DNA of 64,000 bases from Capnocytophaga gingivalis ATCC 33624 (GCF_000174755.1 NZ_ACLQ01000016.1:124001-188000), one strand, 5' to 3'; counted from the first letter of the stretch, positions 55,334-63,951 are shown. The notes: a model not told the origin generated them from the letters alone. Translations and numbers: made by a program.

Positions 55334-55663
55334 ATGCATTACCTATACCTTACTTTAGCGATTGTTTTAGAGGTCTTAGCCACTGCTCTTTTAGGTAAAT
55401 CGGAAGGGTTTACCAAATGGTTGTTTGCGGTAGGCTCACTATTGTCTTATGGTGTTTGTTTTTATTTTTTATCCTTAGCCCTCAAGAATATTCCGTTGGG
55501 GGTAGCCTACGCTATCTGGTCGGGGGTAGGGATTGTACTGACAGCTATCATAAGTATTCTTGTTTTTAAGAACAAAATAGACTTGCCTTTTGTATTAGGT
55601 TCCCTGCTTATCATCGCTGGGGTGGTGGTGATTAACCTCTTTTCAAAGGCAAATGGACACTGA
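55334..55663 (+). CDS. Small multidrug resistance (EmrE/QacE-type) transporter
   Basis: The 109-residue protein has four helices and the SMR hallmarks: a membrane glutamate at residue 13 (A-I-V-L-E-V), I-P-L-G-V-A-Y-A-I-W-S-G-V-G, and a last helix ending V-V-I-N-L-F-S-K. I start at the ATG at 55334; the longer frame from 55295 adds 13 residues overlapping the -7 element. It acts as a proton-coupled antiporter for cationic compounds. It is the only plus-strand gene among the minus-strand genes here, so it is an independent insertion. Confidence 0.93.
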   Translation: MHYLYLTLAIVLEVLATALLGKSEGFTKWLFAVGSLLSYGVCFYFLSLALKNIPLGVAYAIWSGVGIVLTAIISILVFKNKIDLPFVLGSLLIIAGVVVINLFSKANGH

Positions 55664-55671
55664 TTTTCCTT

Positions 55672-56073
55672 TTATTTTTTCTCTTTTTTTCTTGCTCCTA
55701 ACCACAATAGGAATATAAGTAGCCACATTATAATACTTTCAGGAAGTATTTTGGTAAGGTTACCTCCATCGCTTGTTAGAGTACTAAATGCAATACTTGC
55801 CCAACGTACTGCTAATAAAGCCATTACAAACTGAGCAATATACTTGCCTGCGTTGTCGTTTTTGCGCAGTGCCATTAACACTAAAGCAATACCCATTACT
55901 ATGTTTTCGGTGGCTATGATATGCCAAAGATAATTGAATGTTACCCTACTTTCAGCATCGATGTTGGTGTTTGATAAGGCAGGGAAAACAGCTGCAAAGC
56001 CGTTCATCTCGTGAGTAACGGCAGAGAGTAAGCAAAGCACTCCCACTACAAGGTAAAAATAATTACGTATCAT
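55672..56073 (-). CDS. Four-helix membrane protein of unknown function
   Basis: The 133-residue product has four hydrophobic segments, a H-E-M-N-G-F motif after the first one and a C-terminal basic tail (R-K-K-E-K-K). It is similar in size to small DUF-type envelope proteins, with no function known to me. It converges on the SMR gene. A fragment of its 3' end lies at 53641-53715. Confidence 0.6.
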   Translation of the reverse strand: MIRNYFYLVVGVLCLLSAVTHEMNGFAAVFPALSNTNIDAESRVTFNYLWHIIATENIVMGIALVLMALRKNDNAGKYIAQFVMALLAVRWASIAFSTLTSDGGNLTKILPESIIMWLLIFLLWLGARKKEKK

Positions 56074-56118
56074 ATTTTCTTTATAATTGTTACTAATTCA
56101 ATTTTTGTGTTACTAATC

Positions 56119-56442
56119 TTAGAGAAAGAGGCGGGCGAGAAGGCTCAGGAGCACGAGTGCTAAGGTGATGAGCGATAGGGTGAAGCTGGTTGTGCGCTTG
56201 TGTAATCTCTTTCTAAGGCTGTGTTGGTACATAAAGTTAATATTTATTTCTACAATTACCAGATAGATAAAAAATAAAGGAAAAAAGAGGTAAGCTCCCA
56301 TGAAAACCACTTTGGATAGGATTATCCCAAAAGTTGAGTCGCAACAATTGGTATATAGTAAGCGCATTGCTACTATAACGAGTGCGAGTATGGCTGCGGA
56401 TAAAAACGCAATACTTAGGTATAAAAGACGTTTTTTCATCAT
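56119..56442 (-). CDS. Small membrane protein of unknown function
   Basis: The 107-residue protein has three hydrophobic segments (about 8-28, 43-66, 87-105) and a basic loop (R-K-R-L-H-K-R). A TATTTTTG -7 element is present on the minus strand at 56492-56485, about 43 bases upstream. Confidence 0.55.
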   Translation of the reverse strand: MMKKRLLYLSIAFLSAAILALVIVAMRLLYTNCCDSTFGIILSKVVFMGAYLFFPLFFIYLVIVEININFMYQHSLRKRLHKRTTSFTLSLITLALVLLSLLARLFL

Positions 56443-56493
56443 TGTTTTTGAATCTATTACCTACCTTCATTTATGTCCTAATGACAAAAATAC

Positions 56494-57105
56494 TTACTTA
56501 TAATAACGTTCCAACGCTTCTTTTGCCACTTCTACAATCTTATCGTTTACATCTTTGGCAAAGGAGATTACACGACAGGGAACAAGTACCATTATGAGTT
56601 TTTCTTCGTGCCAAAACATATAACAAACATGCGACATTTTCATTATGGGGTCGAATGCTATATAATCTTTATCCTTTAGAGAGTGTACAAACTTCATTAA
56701 TGACTTATTGGCTGATGAGAACGAAGATAATACATATAGGTTAATGATGTGATCGAAAAAAAGTTCCGTATTGGTATACACATAAAGATTGGTCAGACAA
56801 TAATGTACTTGTGGGTTGCGAACCAATATTTTATTCTGAGATAATACCGACGAGAGTGACCACATCAAAAGTCTATGTGTAGCTTCAGCTTCTCCCTTCT
56901 CTCCTTTTTCTATGGTAAAGTGTCGCGAAGAATGGAAAAACTTCTGATGCGCTACGATATTTTGGATGGCAAGACTGTCTTTTGCTAAGTGGGTATATTT
57001 TTCGAACTTGTCAAATTCTTGTATATTCCTAATACTGTCTACAGTTTGTGCTATCCCACATAGAGAGACAAAGAAGAGAACAATAGATATATAATAACTT
57101 TTCAT
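56494..57105 (-). CDS. Exported protein of unknown function
   Basis: The 203-residue product has a Sec signal (M-K-S-Y-Y-I-S-I-V-L-F-F-V-S-L-C-G-I-A-Q) and a helical mature part. No family recognised. A TATCTTTG -7 element lies on the minus strand at 57203-57196, about 90 bases upstream. It is followed, on the same strand, by the 56119 gene. Confidence 0.6.
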   Translation of the reverse strand: MKSYYISIVLFFVSLCGIAQTVDSIRNIQEFDKFEKYTHLAKDSLAIQNIVAHQKFFHSSRHFTIEKGEKGEAEATHRLLMWSLSSVLSQNKILVRNPQVHYCLTNLYVYTNTELFFDHIINLYVLSSFSSANKSLMKFVHSLKDKDYIAFDPIMKMSHVCYMFWHEEKLIMVLVPCRVISFAKDVNDKIVEVAKEALERYYK

Positions 57106-57327
57106 ATTTTGCTGTTTTACTCATATAGAACAAGCGATCGAATTCAAAACAATGTTTTCAATTACTCTTTTGTCTTCTGTGCTATTACTTAATGACAAAG
57201 ATACGAATTTTTTGTTTTTCTCCCTACCCTCTCCTATACAATTTCTTTTTTCCATACATATTTCATATGTGTAAAGGAATATACCTAAAGCTAATAAGGA
57301 AAGATGTTGAAAATAGTCACTCTTCAC

Positions 57328-58254
57328 TCAAAACACCACTTCCCCATACATTCCTATCTTTAAATAACCATCGTTTTTTACCTTTACTTTGATAGCATAG
57401 ACGAGATTGGCGCGTTCGGATTTGGTCTGTATAGTCTTGGGGGTGAACTCGGCCTTGCTGGCTATATAGGTGATTCCCCCCCCATAAGTGCGTTGCGCTC
57501 CCTCTCCTGCATCGGTACGGACGGTAACTTGCTGTCCTAACTTGATTTGGGGCAGTTGATCCCCCGTTATATAGGCTTTGAGAGTAAGAGTCTCCATATT
57601 GGCAATTTTATACAATGGCTTGCCGAAAGTCTGCATTTCCCCTTTGAGGGCGTAATTGACAAGCACCGTTCCCGCTATGGGGTTAATAATCTCCCCTTGG
57701 TTGATTTGCACTTGTACCGCCTCGGCATTCTTCTGCAGGGGGGCTTCTTGGCTCATGACATTACGATTTTGCGTATTGATATTAGTAAGGCTTACCCTTA
57801 GTTGGTTTTGGGTAACGGCAAGCTGTTTGTGGAGCTGCTCTACTATGGCGGTCAGGTCGTCCAATTGCTTTTGGGTAGCAGCGCCTCCCGCCACGAGTTG
57901 TCGCACACGGGTAAGCTCACGCTCCTGCTGTTCGAGTTGTGCTTTCTGTACTTCGTATTGGCTACGGATGAGCGCTACTTGGTCGGCAGGGTTTAGGGTC
58001 TTCTCTTTGAGGGAAGAAATGGTAGCCTCGACCTGCTCTTTTTGGAGCTTGAGGACTTCTACATTGATTTGCCCCACCTTTTGTCCTTCGGTGAGGGTCT
58101 TGCCTTCTTCTACCTCGTAGGCGATGAGTTGTCCTGCTTGCTGGGCGGAAACAATCACTTCATCAGCAGTAAAGTTGCCTGAAGCATCGAAGTTGTTCTT
58201 ATGGTTGCAGGCGATAAGGGCTGCAAGGGCGGTGATGAGTGTTATCTTTTTCAT
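57328..58254 (-). CDS. HlyD-family periplasmic adaptor, lipoprotein
   Basis: The 308-residue adaptor has a lipoprotein signal (A-A-L-I-A-C), a lipoyl half (E-V-I-V-S-A-Q-Q-A-G-Q-L), a long coiled-coil hairpin (about 65-185), the second lipoyl half (I-N-P-I-A-G-T-V-L) and a beta-barrel domain. It links the inner-membrane ABC exporter to TolC, as YbhG does in E. coli. It overlaps the TolC gene by 4 bases (ATGA). Confidence 0.93.
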   Translation of the reverse strand: MKKITLITALAALIACNHKNNFDASGNFTADEVIVSAQQAGQLIAYEVEEGKTLTEGQKVGQINVEVLKLQKEQVEATISSLKEKTLNPADQVALIRSQYEVQKAQLEQQERELTRVRQLVAGGAATQKQLDDLTAIVEQLHKQLAVTQNQLRVSLTNINTQNRNVMSQEAPLQKNAEAVQVQINQGEIINPIAGTVLVNYALKGEMQTFGKPLYKIANMETLTLKAYITGDQLPQIKLGQQVTVRTDAGEGAQRTYGGGITYIASKAEFTPKTIQTKSERANLVYAIKVKVKNDGYLKIGMYGEVVF

Positions 58255-59510
58255 TTTCCTATGATTAATTGTTGTTGTTCTTGGGCTTGTAGCAGCTGTA
58301 TCTCATGCAATAGGAGTGTTTGCTGTGCCAGGTGCCAAGCATTGACCTTCTGCAGGTATTCGTGGGTAGTAATCACCCCATTGTCCAATTGTACTTCGGC
58401 TGCTTTGGCTACCGAGTGGCGTAGGTTAGCGCTCTCTTTGTCCTGCTCCATCAGGCGCTGGAGCTTGCTCAGCTGGGTATCCTGCTGGATAAGATCGAGC
58501 TCAGTGCTCATCAGGAATGCTTTGCGATCAGCCAAGAGTGATTCCCCTTGTAGGCGTAGGAGCTGCTTCTTATTCGAGAGGCTATAGAGCGGACTGAGAT
58601 TCCACTGCAAGCGTACCCCTGCTATATAATACCAGTCGAACTCGTTCTTGATGATGTTCAGTGTAGGGCGACCATAAGCTCCCTGAAAGAAAAGTCCTAT
58701 TTTAGGCAGGTACTCCGAGGTAAGTAGTCGCTCTTGGGCATCTAACACTGTCTGCCGCAGGTCAAAGCCTCTGAGCTCAGGACGGTGATTGCTACGGCTA
58801 AGTACCCTTGGCTCGGGGCGTTGCAAGGCTGTATCCTCAGGCAAGTTTTTCCCTATAAAAGTGCTAAGCATTTTCAGATACATCCCTTTTGTGGCTTCAT
58901 ATTCCGTACGTTGCATCGCAAGGCGTAAGAGTTCCGCTTTGAGCTCCGCTACATTGCTCGGCAGAGTGGTTCCGTGCTTGAGTGCCACCTGTGCTTTTTC
59001 CAATTGTGACTGTAAGGTTTCGGCGTTCAACTGGTTTTGAGCCAGTTGTGCCTCTATAAGCAATACCCCAAAATAGAGATTGCTCACCCGTTGCTTCAGG
59101 GCATAGAGCTGGGTCTCCACTGCCTGAGCTTGTACGGCACTTTGTGCTTTGGCAAGCTCTTTTTGTGCACGAGTAGCTCCTCCATTATAGAGGAGTTGGC
59201 TCACCTCTCCTACCACTTTATATTGGTCTTTGCTTACCTCTGGTAGTGCTATAGGTAGTGGTAACCGCCCGATAGACTGGGCAAAATCAATTGTCTCGGA
59301 CTGGTAAGTAGCCTGTGCTGAGAGACTCACTTGTGGCAAGTAAGCCTTGTTGGCATTGGCCAAAGTATAGTCCTTACTCTTGGCTATCAAGTCCAACTGC
59401 TGTACTGTTGGGTAGTGCTCACGGGCTAACTCATAACAACGCTCCAAGGTAAGTCTCTCTTGAGCAAAGACTACTACAGGAAGGAATAAGAATAAAACAA
59501 ATAATCGCAT
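58251..59510 (-). CDS. TolC-family outer-membrane efflux protein
   Basis: The 419-residue protein has a Sec signal ending near V-F-A-Q, and two OEP repeats each forming a helical hairpin plus strands; the opening L-T-L-E-R-C-Y-E-L-A and the N-L-Y-F-G-V-L-L-I-E-A-Q helix are typical. It is the first gene after the palindrome at 59555-59570 and overlaps the HlyD-type gene by 4 bases, so both are controlled together. Confidence 0.93.
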   Translation of the reverse strand: MRLFVLFLFLPVVVFAQERLTLERCYELAREHYPTVQQLDLIAKSKDYTLANANKAYLPQVSLSAQATYQSETIDFAQSIGRLPLPIALPEVSKDQYKVVGEVSQLLYNGGATRAQKELAKAQSAVQAQAVETQLYALKQRVSNLYFGVLLIEAQLAQNQLNAETLQSQLEKAQVALKHGTTLPSNVAELKAELLRLAMQRTEYEATKGMYLKMLSTFIGKNLPEDTALQRPEPRVLSRSNHRPELRGFDLRQTVLDAQERLLTSEYLPKIGLFFQGAYGRPTLNIIKNEFDWYYIAGVRLQWNLSPLYSLSNKKQLLRLQGESLLADRKAFLMSTELDLIQQDTQLSKLQRLMEQDKESANLRHSVAKAAEVQLDNGVITTHEYLQKVNAWHLAQQTLLLHEIQLLQAQEQQQLIIGK

Positions 59511-59554
59511 TTTTTTAATGATTAATGGTTAACAATAGAGTTTAATCATTTAAT

Positions 59555-59570
59555 TTAACCAAATGGTTAA
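59555..59570. promoter_or_regulatory. TetR-type operator upstream of the tolC gene
   Basis: TTAACCAAATGGTTAA is a 7-base inverted repeat around AA, 45 bases before the TolC-family start codon. The same sequence is in the tetR promoter at 60323-60338, so it is the probable binding site of the TetR-family regulator. Confidence 0.8.
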
Positions 59571-59653
59571 TATATGGGTAAAAAAATATAAACTATTCTT
59601 TTGAGAACAAAATAGGCTCCTCTATTATGAGGGCTTTACCTCACGCCCTGCTC

Positions 59654-60280
59654 TTATGAGGGATTGGGGAGGAACAACATCCCTTTGATCCATTGTGGGA
59701 TAAGGGTTTTTCGCTCGAGCATTAGGGCTTTATACTGTTCCTCGGGTAGGTTGGTAATTGCACTTAATATAGGCTTGGCAACAAAAGGGAATATCACCAA
59801 CCCAATGACATTGAGAATAGCGTGCATTAAGTTAGGCTCGCTGATTTCGCCACGGGCTACAGCTTCAGCATATTGACGGGTGAGCGCCGAGTTAGTAAGT
59901 ACTTCTCTTATAGGACTTTGCTCTACAAAGAATTGCGGGTTAGGACGCACCTCATTCAGTATAAAGGTTGGCAGGTCAGGTTCTTCCAAGAGCAAATCGA
60001 TATAGTTAGCCACTACTTGCTCTATTTTCTCCTCTAAAGAGGTACTTTCATCATTGAGGATAACACCTACACCTTTAAAGAATTGTCCCATTGTTTCCAT
60101 CATCACAATGCCAAATAGCTTTTCCTTGCTACGGAAATAATAGTTGAGCATCGCGTGATTGATACCTGCTTCCTCGGCAATATCACGGGTGCGAGTGCCT
60201 GCATAGCCCTTCTGGTGAAAGACCTTGCGAGCCGCCGCTTTGATGCGATCTTCAGTGGATGTGTCTTTAGTGTTACTCAT
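59654..60280 (-). CDS. TetR-family transcriptional regulator of the efflux cluster
   Basis: From the ATG at 60280 the protein has 208 residues; an upstream start at 60310 would extend into the -7 element. The N-terminal helix-turn-helix is clear: V-F-H-Q-K-G-Y-A-G-T-R-T-R-D-I-A, A-G-I-N-H-A-M-L-N-Y-Y-F-R-S-K-E-K-L. The C-terminal ligand-binding domain fits TetR_C-type repressors. The gene lies directly before the tolC-hlyD genes and both have the same palindrome upstream. It very likely represses itself and the efflux genes until a ligand binds. Confidence 0.92.
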   Translation of the reverse strand: MSNTKDTSTEDRIKAAARKVFHQKGYAGTRTRDIAEEAGINHAMLNYYFRSKEKLFGIVMMETMGQFFKGVGVILNDESTSLEEKIEQVVANYIDLLLEEPDLPTFILNEVRPNPQFFVEQSPIREVLTNSALTRQYAEAVARGEISEPNLMHAILNVIGLVIFPFVAKPILSAITNLPEEQYKALMLERKTLIPQWIKGMLFLPNPS

Positions 60281-60299
60281 TGTTGTTTGATTTCGGGGG

Positions 60300-60339
60300 C
60301 AAAGGTACATTAAATATTTGGATTAACCAAATGGTTAAT
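60300..60339 (-). promoter_or_regulatory. tetR promoter with overlapping operator
   Basis: On the minus strand TTTG (60331-60328), 20 bases, TACCTTTG (60307-60300). The TTTG is inside the palindrome TTAACCAAATGGTTAA (60323-60338), so repressor binding would directly block the -33 element. Confidence 0.8.
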
Positions 60340-60711
60340 GATTTTTTTTACTAATTAGCGAATAGTTTTCTGTATTGTCATATCCTAAAGAATAGCAAGG
60401 TAAAAGAAGAATAACGGTTAGGCCTAAACTAACTACTTATAAATCATATATCTTAGGTGTCCTCCTTTGATAATTTTAAAGTTTATTTCCAAAAGAATTT
60501 TGATAATACTTCAAGATTTTTTTGTAACTTTGTTCCAAGTTATTTGTTATATTAATTATTTGAAATTCCATAAAATATACAATTTTTCAATCCAACGAAC
60601 AACTTTTATTTTTTAAAATCAGAATGCACAACAGGTAATAGTAGAGATCCCTGACAATGCAATGATGGTTGTAGATTTGTTTTAAGTTCTGAATAATAAA
60701 AAGATAAGATT
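60340..60711 (+). other. Gap before the GAD-like gene, with a promoter and a gene remnant
   Basis: A promoter-like TAACTTTG lies at 60525-60532 with TTTTG at 60498-60502. From about 60625 to 60683 a short open frame without a start (V-I-V-E-I-P-D-N-A-M-M-V-V-D-L-F, then stop) looks like the end of a lost protein; the end of a toxin gene would be expected in this place. No complete gene is seen. Confidence 0.45.
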
Positions 60712-61323
60712 ATGGCACGATTAACATTTGAAGAAAGAAATAAAAATAACTATACCAAGTATAGCAATGTTTCTATTAATACAATCAATAAATATAAAGG
60801 CGTACTTCCTGAAGAACTATTAACCATCTGGCAAAATATGGGCTATGGTATTTATGAAGATGGTTTTATACAGTTTGTTGATCCTGATGAGTACGAATTT
60901 GTATTCGATTACATTGATAAGTTGTTAGAACCTTCTATCGTATTTGTTGTTACGGCTTTAGGAGATTTGTTAATATGGGAAGGTAATGATAATTGGACGA
61001 TTTCATCTGATGAGGGAAATAGAATCTTGTTTATAAATATAAGAAAGTGTACAAGCGAAATCTTAGGTGATATGGATTTTCTTTTAAACTTTACTTTAGG
61101 AGATGAAACGGCTATTATAGACAAGGAATATTTTGACTCCCGACCTTATTTAAATATTAAGGGAGAGTTACCTACTTTGCAATATGGTCAGTGCTATGGC
61201 TATGTCCCAGCCTTGGCATTGGGAGGCAAAGCATCCAGCAAAAATCTGCAAGTAGTAGATGTAAAGTCGTATATAGACATAATAGGACAAGCTGTTGGTA
61301 AATTTATAGATTTATCAGATTAA
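60712..61323 (+). CDS. GAD-like/Tdi1-type immunity protein
   Basis: The 203-residue cytosolic protein has a GAD-related N-terminal domain (V-L-P-E-E-L-L-T-I-W-Q-N-M-G-Y-G, then F-V-D-P-D-E-Y) and a C-terminal DUF1851/T6SS Tdi1-like domain (P-T-L-Q-Y-G-Q-C-Y-G-Y-V-P-A-L-A-L-G-G). Such proteins neutralise secreted polymorphic toxins. No intact cognate toxin gene is upstream, only a remnant, so this may be an orphan that protects against kin. Confidence 0.8.
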   Translation: MARLTFEERNKNNYTKYSNVSINTINKYKGVLPEELLTIWQNMGYGIYEDGFIQFVDPDEYEFVFDYIDKLLEPSIVFVVTALGDLLIWEGNDNWTISSDEGNRILFINIRKCTSEILGDMDFLLNFTLGDETAIIDKEYFDSRPYLNIKGELPTLQYGQCYGYVPALALGGKASSKNLQVVDVKSYIDIIGQAVGKFIDLSD

Positions 61324-61328
61324 AAAAT

Positions 61329-61460
61329 ATGGGTAAGGAAGAAAGAATAAATCAGATTACCAAGCTAGCGAAGATACTGGAGCGAATTCCACGCGACAAA
61401 CGAATAGAGGTATTTAATCGCGGTGCAAAGAATATTTCTTTGTCTAGGTCTATAATCTGA
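61329..61460 (+). CDS. Short ORF after the immunity gene
   Basis: A 43-residue basic peptide begins at an ATG 5 bases after the immunity gene's stop (M-G-K-E-E-R-I-N-Q-I-T-K-L-A-K). It is helical, with no recognised family, and is possibly the truncated remains of a longer gene. The 61461-61624 stretch after it holds nothing I can identify. Confidence 0.35.
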   Translation: MGKEERINQITKLAKILERIPRDKRIEVFNRGAKNISLSRSII

Positions 61461-61624
61461 AGATTGAGGACAATGAAAACTAGAAAGCAAATTGTCATAT
61501 GAAGACTAGAACAAATATAAAAAAATAGAATAAAGGTAAATGATAATTTTAGAAAAACAATGACTAAGAAATCAGAGGAGCCAAGATAAGAAATTACAGG
61601 AACAAATTAATAACTTTTTAGAAG

Positions 61625-62275
61625 ATGGACATTAAGAATATCTTAGAATCTAATGGATTATATGAGGCAAGGATTTTATCAGCTTGTGATTATATATCTG
61701 TCCCTAAGGACTGGCACTTTATCCTAAAGGAAGATAGTAAAAAAATACGTAAAGAGCTCATGCTGAATTATTGGAAGTCTTTTAACTTCCTTCTTCCTAA
61801 GACGATGGCGATATTTGAAGAGTATCTTGATGATATATTTGTCATATCACATTATAACCAAGTAAAGATGGTTTATCTGTTTGTTATTGATGATGATTAT
61901 ATTGTATACGTGGGTAACTATCCGAGTTCAGATACTAAAATTGCTATTCTTCCTGAAAAACTGCGTGAGTTCTATATGCATATCCACAATGGTTGGTTTG
62001 AAAGTATTAGCGGTGGATTAGGACTACTTCCCATAGAGAAAATACAGTTTCTAGATGAATCAGAATGGGGACTTCCTCAGGAGATATTACAGTCTGTAGA
62101 ATTGTCAAAAACCTACTATGTTTTTCATAATGGTGGTGGTGGTTTCCTTTGTATTAATACAGAAAATGCTGCAAACCCTAAGTCACTTGTCTGGTGGACA
62201 AATAATCGTCCTAAGCTAGGCATAGATTTTTGGAGTTTTTTGGACTCTTGGATAGAAATAGGATTTTTATATTAG
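61625..62275 (+). CDS. SMI1/KNR4-like (SUKH) immunity protein
   Basis: The 216-residue protein has the SUKH-like layout: a helical N-terminus, central strands (V-Y-L-F-V-I-D-D-D-Y-I-V-Y-V-G), a G-G-L-G-L-L-P-I segment, a turn with G-G-G-G-F-L-C-I-N, and a final helix with F-W-S-F-L-D-S-W-I. Members protect against diverse nuclease toxins. A fragment resembling a toxin tail follows directly. The assignment is by pattern. Confidence 0.6.
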   Translation: MDIKNILESNGLYEARILSACDYISVPKDWHFILKEDSKKIRKELMLNYWKSFNFLLPKTMAIFEEYLDDIFVISHYNQVKMVYLFVIDDDYIVYVGNYPSSDTKIAILPEKLREFYMHIHNGWFESISGGLGLLPIEKIQFLDESEWGLPQEILQSVELSKTYYVFHNGGGGFLCINTENAANPKSLVWWTNNRPKLGIDFWSFLDSWIEIGFLY

Positions 62276-62460
62276 GACCTCTGCAAAACTCTTTTGCATA
62301 TAATATATGGAACAAAAGTACGAAAGAAGGTAAAACTGAAACTGATGTTGCGGATAATATGAAGACACAGCCAAAAGATGCTCATAGAGCAAGACATAAA
62401 ATATGTGGTGACCAATATCACCAATACGATCTAGCAAACAAGCCTAAAATTAAAAAATAG
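62273..62460 (+). pseudogene. Remnant of a toxin C-terminus or related gene
   Basis: A frame without a start codon reads G-P-L-Q-N-S-F-A-Y-N-I-W-N-K and then a basic, His-containing stretch (A-H-R-A-R-H-K-I-C-G-D-Q-Y-H-Q-Y) ending in K-K. The polar, basic composition suits the end of a nuclease-type toxin. It follows directly on the SUKH-like gene's stop. Confidence 0.4.
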
Positions 62461-62467
62461 TATTGAT

Positions 62468-63172
62468 ATGATTATGAATCACGAAGAATTTTTATCTGTT
62501 TATAATAAAGCCTTAGAAACTGACAGTTTTAAAGTGCATAATGATTTTCTGAATATCTTATTAGCAGATCATTCTGAGATAGGAATGGAGCGTCATTTTG
62601 CTTATTTTAATGAGTGTGACAATAGTGATTTGAAAAGAATCTTAGGTAATGGATTTTTAAAAAGAGGAGACGAAGGGCTATCTTTCTTATTAAAAAAATT
62701 AGACAGTGAAACTGATAACCTTATTAGATCCAACATCATTCACATCATAGGACTGACACATGACAGGAAGTATTTACCCTCAATTATCCCTTTCCTTAAA
62801 AATGAAGATCAGGAAGTGAGATACAAAGCCATAGTTGTTTGTGGCTGGTTAGGCGACACAGAAACAATTAATATTCTAAAAGTACATTATCAATCTGAAC
62901 AAGTCGATATCTTGAGGGGATTCACAATCTCTGCTATGCGTCAGATATTCTTCAGACACAAAGAAACAAAAGACGAAATAGTAAAATTTATCTACACAAA
63001 ACTACCAAAAGAAATCGATGAAGAAGTTATTGCCATTATGATAGTAGTCCTACAGGACCTTACAAAAATCAAGTATGGACTTAAAGAAGACCCGTACTCA
63101 GGTGAAGTATCGGGTAATATTGTCAAGGCTAAGTGTAAGATATTAAAAACACCCATTGTGCTTTTCCAATGA
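62468..63172 (+). CDS. HEAT-repeat protein, possible immunity protein
   Basis: The 234-residue protein (or 232 from the second ATG at 62474) is all-helical with HEAT-like units, for example Y-L-P-S-I-I-P-F-L-K-N-E-D-Q-E-V-R-Y and K-A-I-V-V-C-G-W-L-G-D-T-E. HEAT proteins of this size are frequent among immunity genes in polymorphic toxin loci, and it follows a toxin-like remnant. The role is inferred from context. Confidence 0.6.
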   Translation: MIMNHEEFLSVYNKALETDSFKVHNDFLNILLADHSEIGMERHFAYFNECDNSDLKRILGNGFLKRGDEGLSFLLKKLDSETDNLIRSNIIHIIGLTHDRKYLPSIIPFLKNEDQEVRYKAIVVCGWLGDTETINILKVHYQSEQVDILRGFTISAMRQIFFRHKETKDEIVKFIYTKLPKEIDEEVIAIMIVVLQDLTKIKYGLKEDPYSGEVSGNIVKAKCKILKTPIVLFQ

Positions 63173-63472
63173 TTGAGGCTTTTAGATTATTAGATTATGT
63201 GTTTCTCTATATAATATCTTATTCTATGTTGGAGATTTTACCCCACTGAATATTAGTATTTTAAGAGCTTAAATTTATTTTATATGATTACGTTTTATCA
63301 TAAATTGATCGCATAGTTGGGAGAATAAAGTCTCTATTCATTTTCGTTTTACAATGGGTTAGATATAGTAATCATTTTACTTATTTCAAAAAGAGAGTTT
63401 TTCTTTTCACTTCCCTATCCATTGCTTTTTGAAATTAACAATTAACCATTAATAATTATCAATTTTATTTTG
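63173..63472. other. AT-rich gap without a gene
   Basis: I find no coding frame, RNA gene or clear hairpin. It ends in an AT-rich ATTAACCATTAATAATTATC-type leader just before the promoter of the fhs fragment. Confidence 0.5.
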
Positions 63473-63480
63473 TATATTTG
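63473..63480 (+). promoter_or_regulatory. Promoter -7 element of the fhs fragment
   Basis: TATATTTG, 19 bases before the ATG at 63500. Confidence 0.5.
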
Positions 63481-63499
63481 TTTTTTCAATACACATAAA

Positions 63500-63658
63500 A
63501 TGACTTTCCCTACTGACCTTGCCATTGCGCAACAAGCCCACATGCTACCTATTAGAGAGATAGCGAAAAAGTTAAATATCTCCGAAGATGATATAGACCC
63601 CTATGGAAATATTTGGATTAACCAAATGGTTAGATGTATTTTTTACATTAATTGTTAG
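63500..63658 (+). pseudogene. 5' fragment of fhs (formate-tetrahydrofolate ligase)
   Basis: The first 37 residues (M-T-F-P-T-D-L-A-I-A-Q-Q-A-H, then I-A-K-K-L-N-I-S-E-D-D-I-D-P-Y-G-N) match the N-terminus of formate-tetrahydrofolate ligase, normally about 555 residues. After G-N the sequence changes abruptly into a copy of the tetR promoter region (63607-63650 resembles 60316-60355), and the frame stops 15 codons later. The 5' end with its promoter is kept; the enzyme is lost at this locus. An intact fhs is likely elsewhere. Confidence 0.8.
63618..63633. promoter_or_regulatory. Third copy of the TetR-type operator
   Basis: TTAACCAAATGGTTAG, one base from the perfect palindrome, in a block that repeats the tetR upstream region (AAATATTTGGATTAACCAAA is shared exactly). 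Confidence 0.7.
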
Positions 63659-63926
63659 AAATCTTTTTTAAACGGTAAAAAGGTTAATTTTCAGCCTGAT
63701 ATGCAGCACACAAAAGCATAGAATTTTCCCCACTTTCTAAATTTGTTGAAAAAGGAATGATAAACCTAAATTATTTAGTAAAGAAAAAATTTCAAACGGA
63801 TTACGCTGAGACATAGAAACCTAACAATCAAATAGATATATTACTAAACAAATATAATATTGAATAGATAAAACAGCTATATTTAAAAATAATAAATTTA
63901 TTTTAGTTCAATCTAAAAATAATTTG

Positions 63927-63934
63927 TACCTTTG
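63927..63934 (+). promoter_or_regulatory. Promoter -7 element of the last gene
   Basis: TACCTTTG, 17 bases before the ATG at 63952. The 63660-63926 stretch is AT-rich and holds no gene I can support. Confidence 0.55.
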
Positions 63935-63951
63935 CCGAAAAATAACAAAGT

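Noticed and set aside
57121-57327. 68-codon minus-strand frame downstream of the HlyD gene
   Set aside because: No promoter, no start context and no pattern; its upstream half overlaps the promoter region of the 57105 gene.
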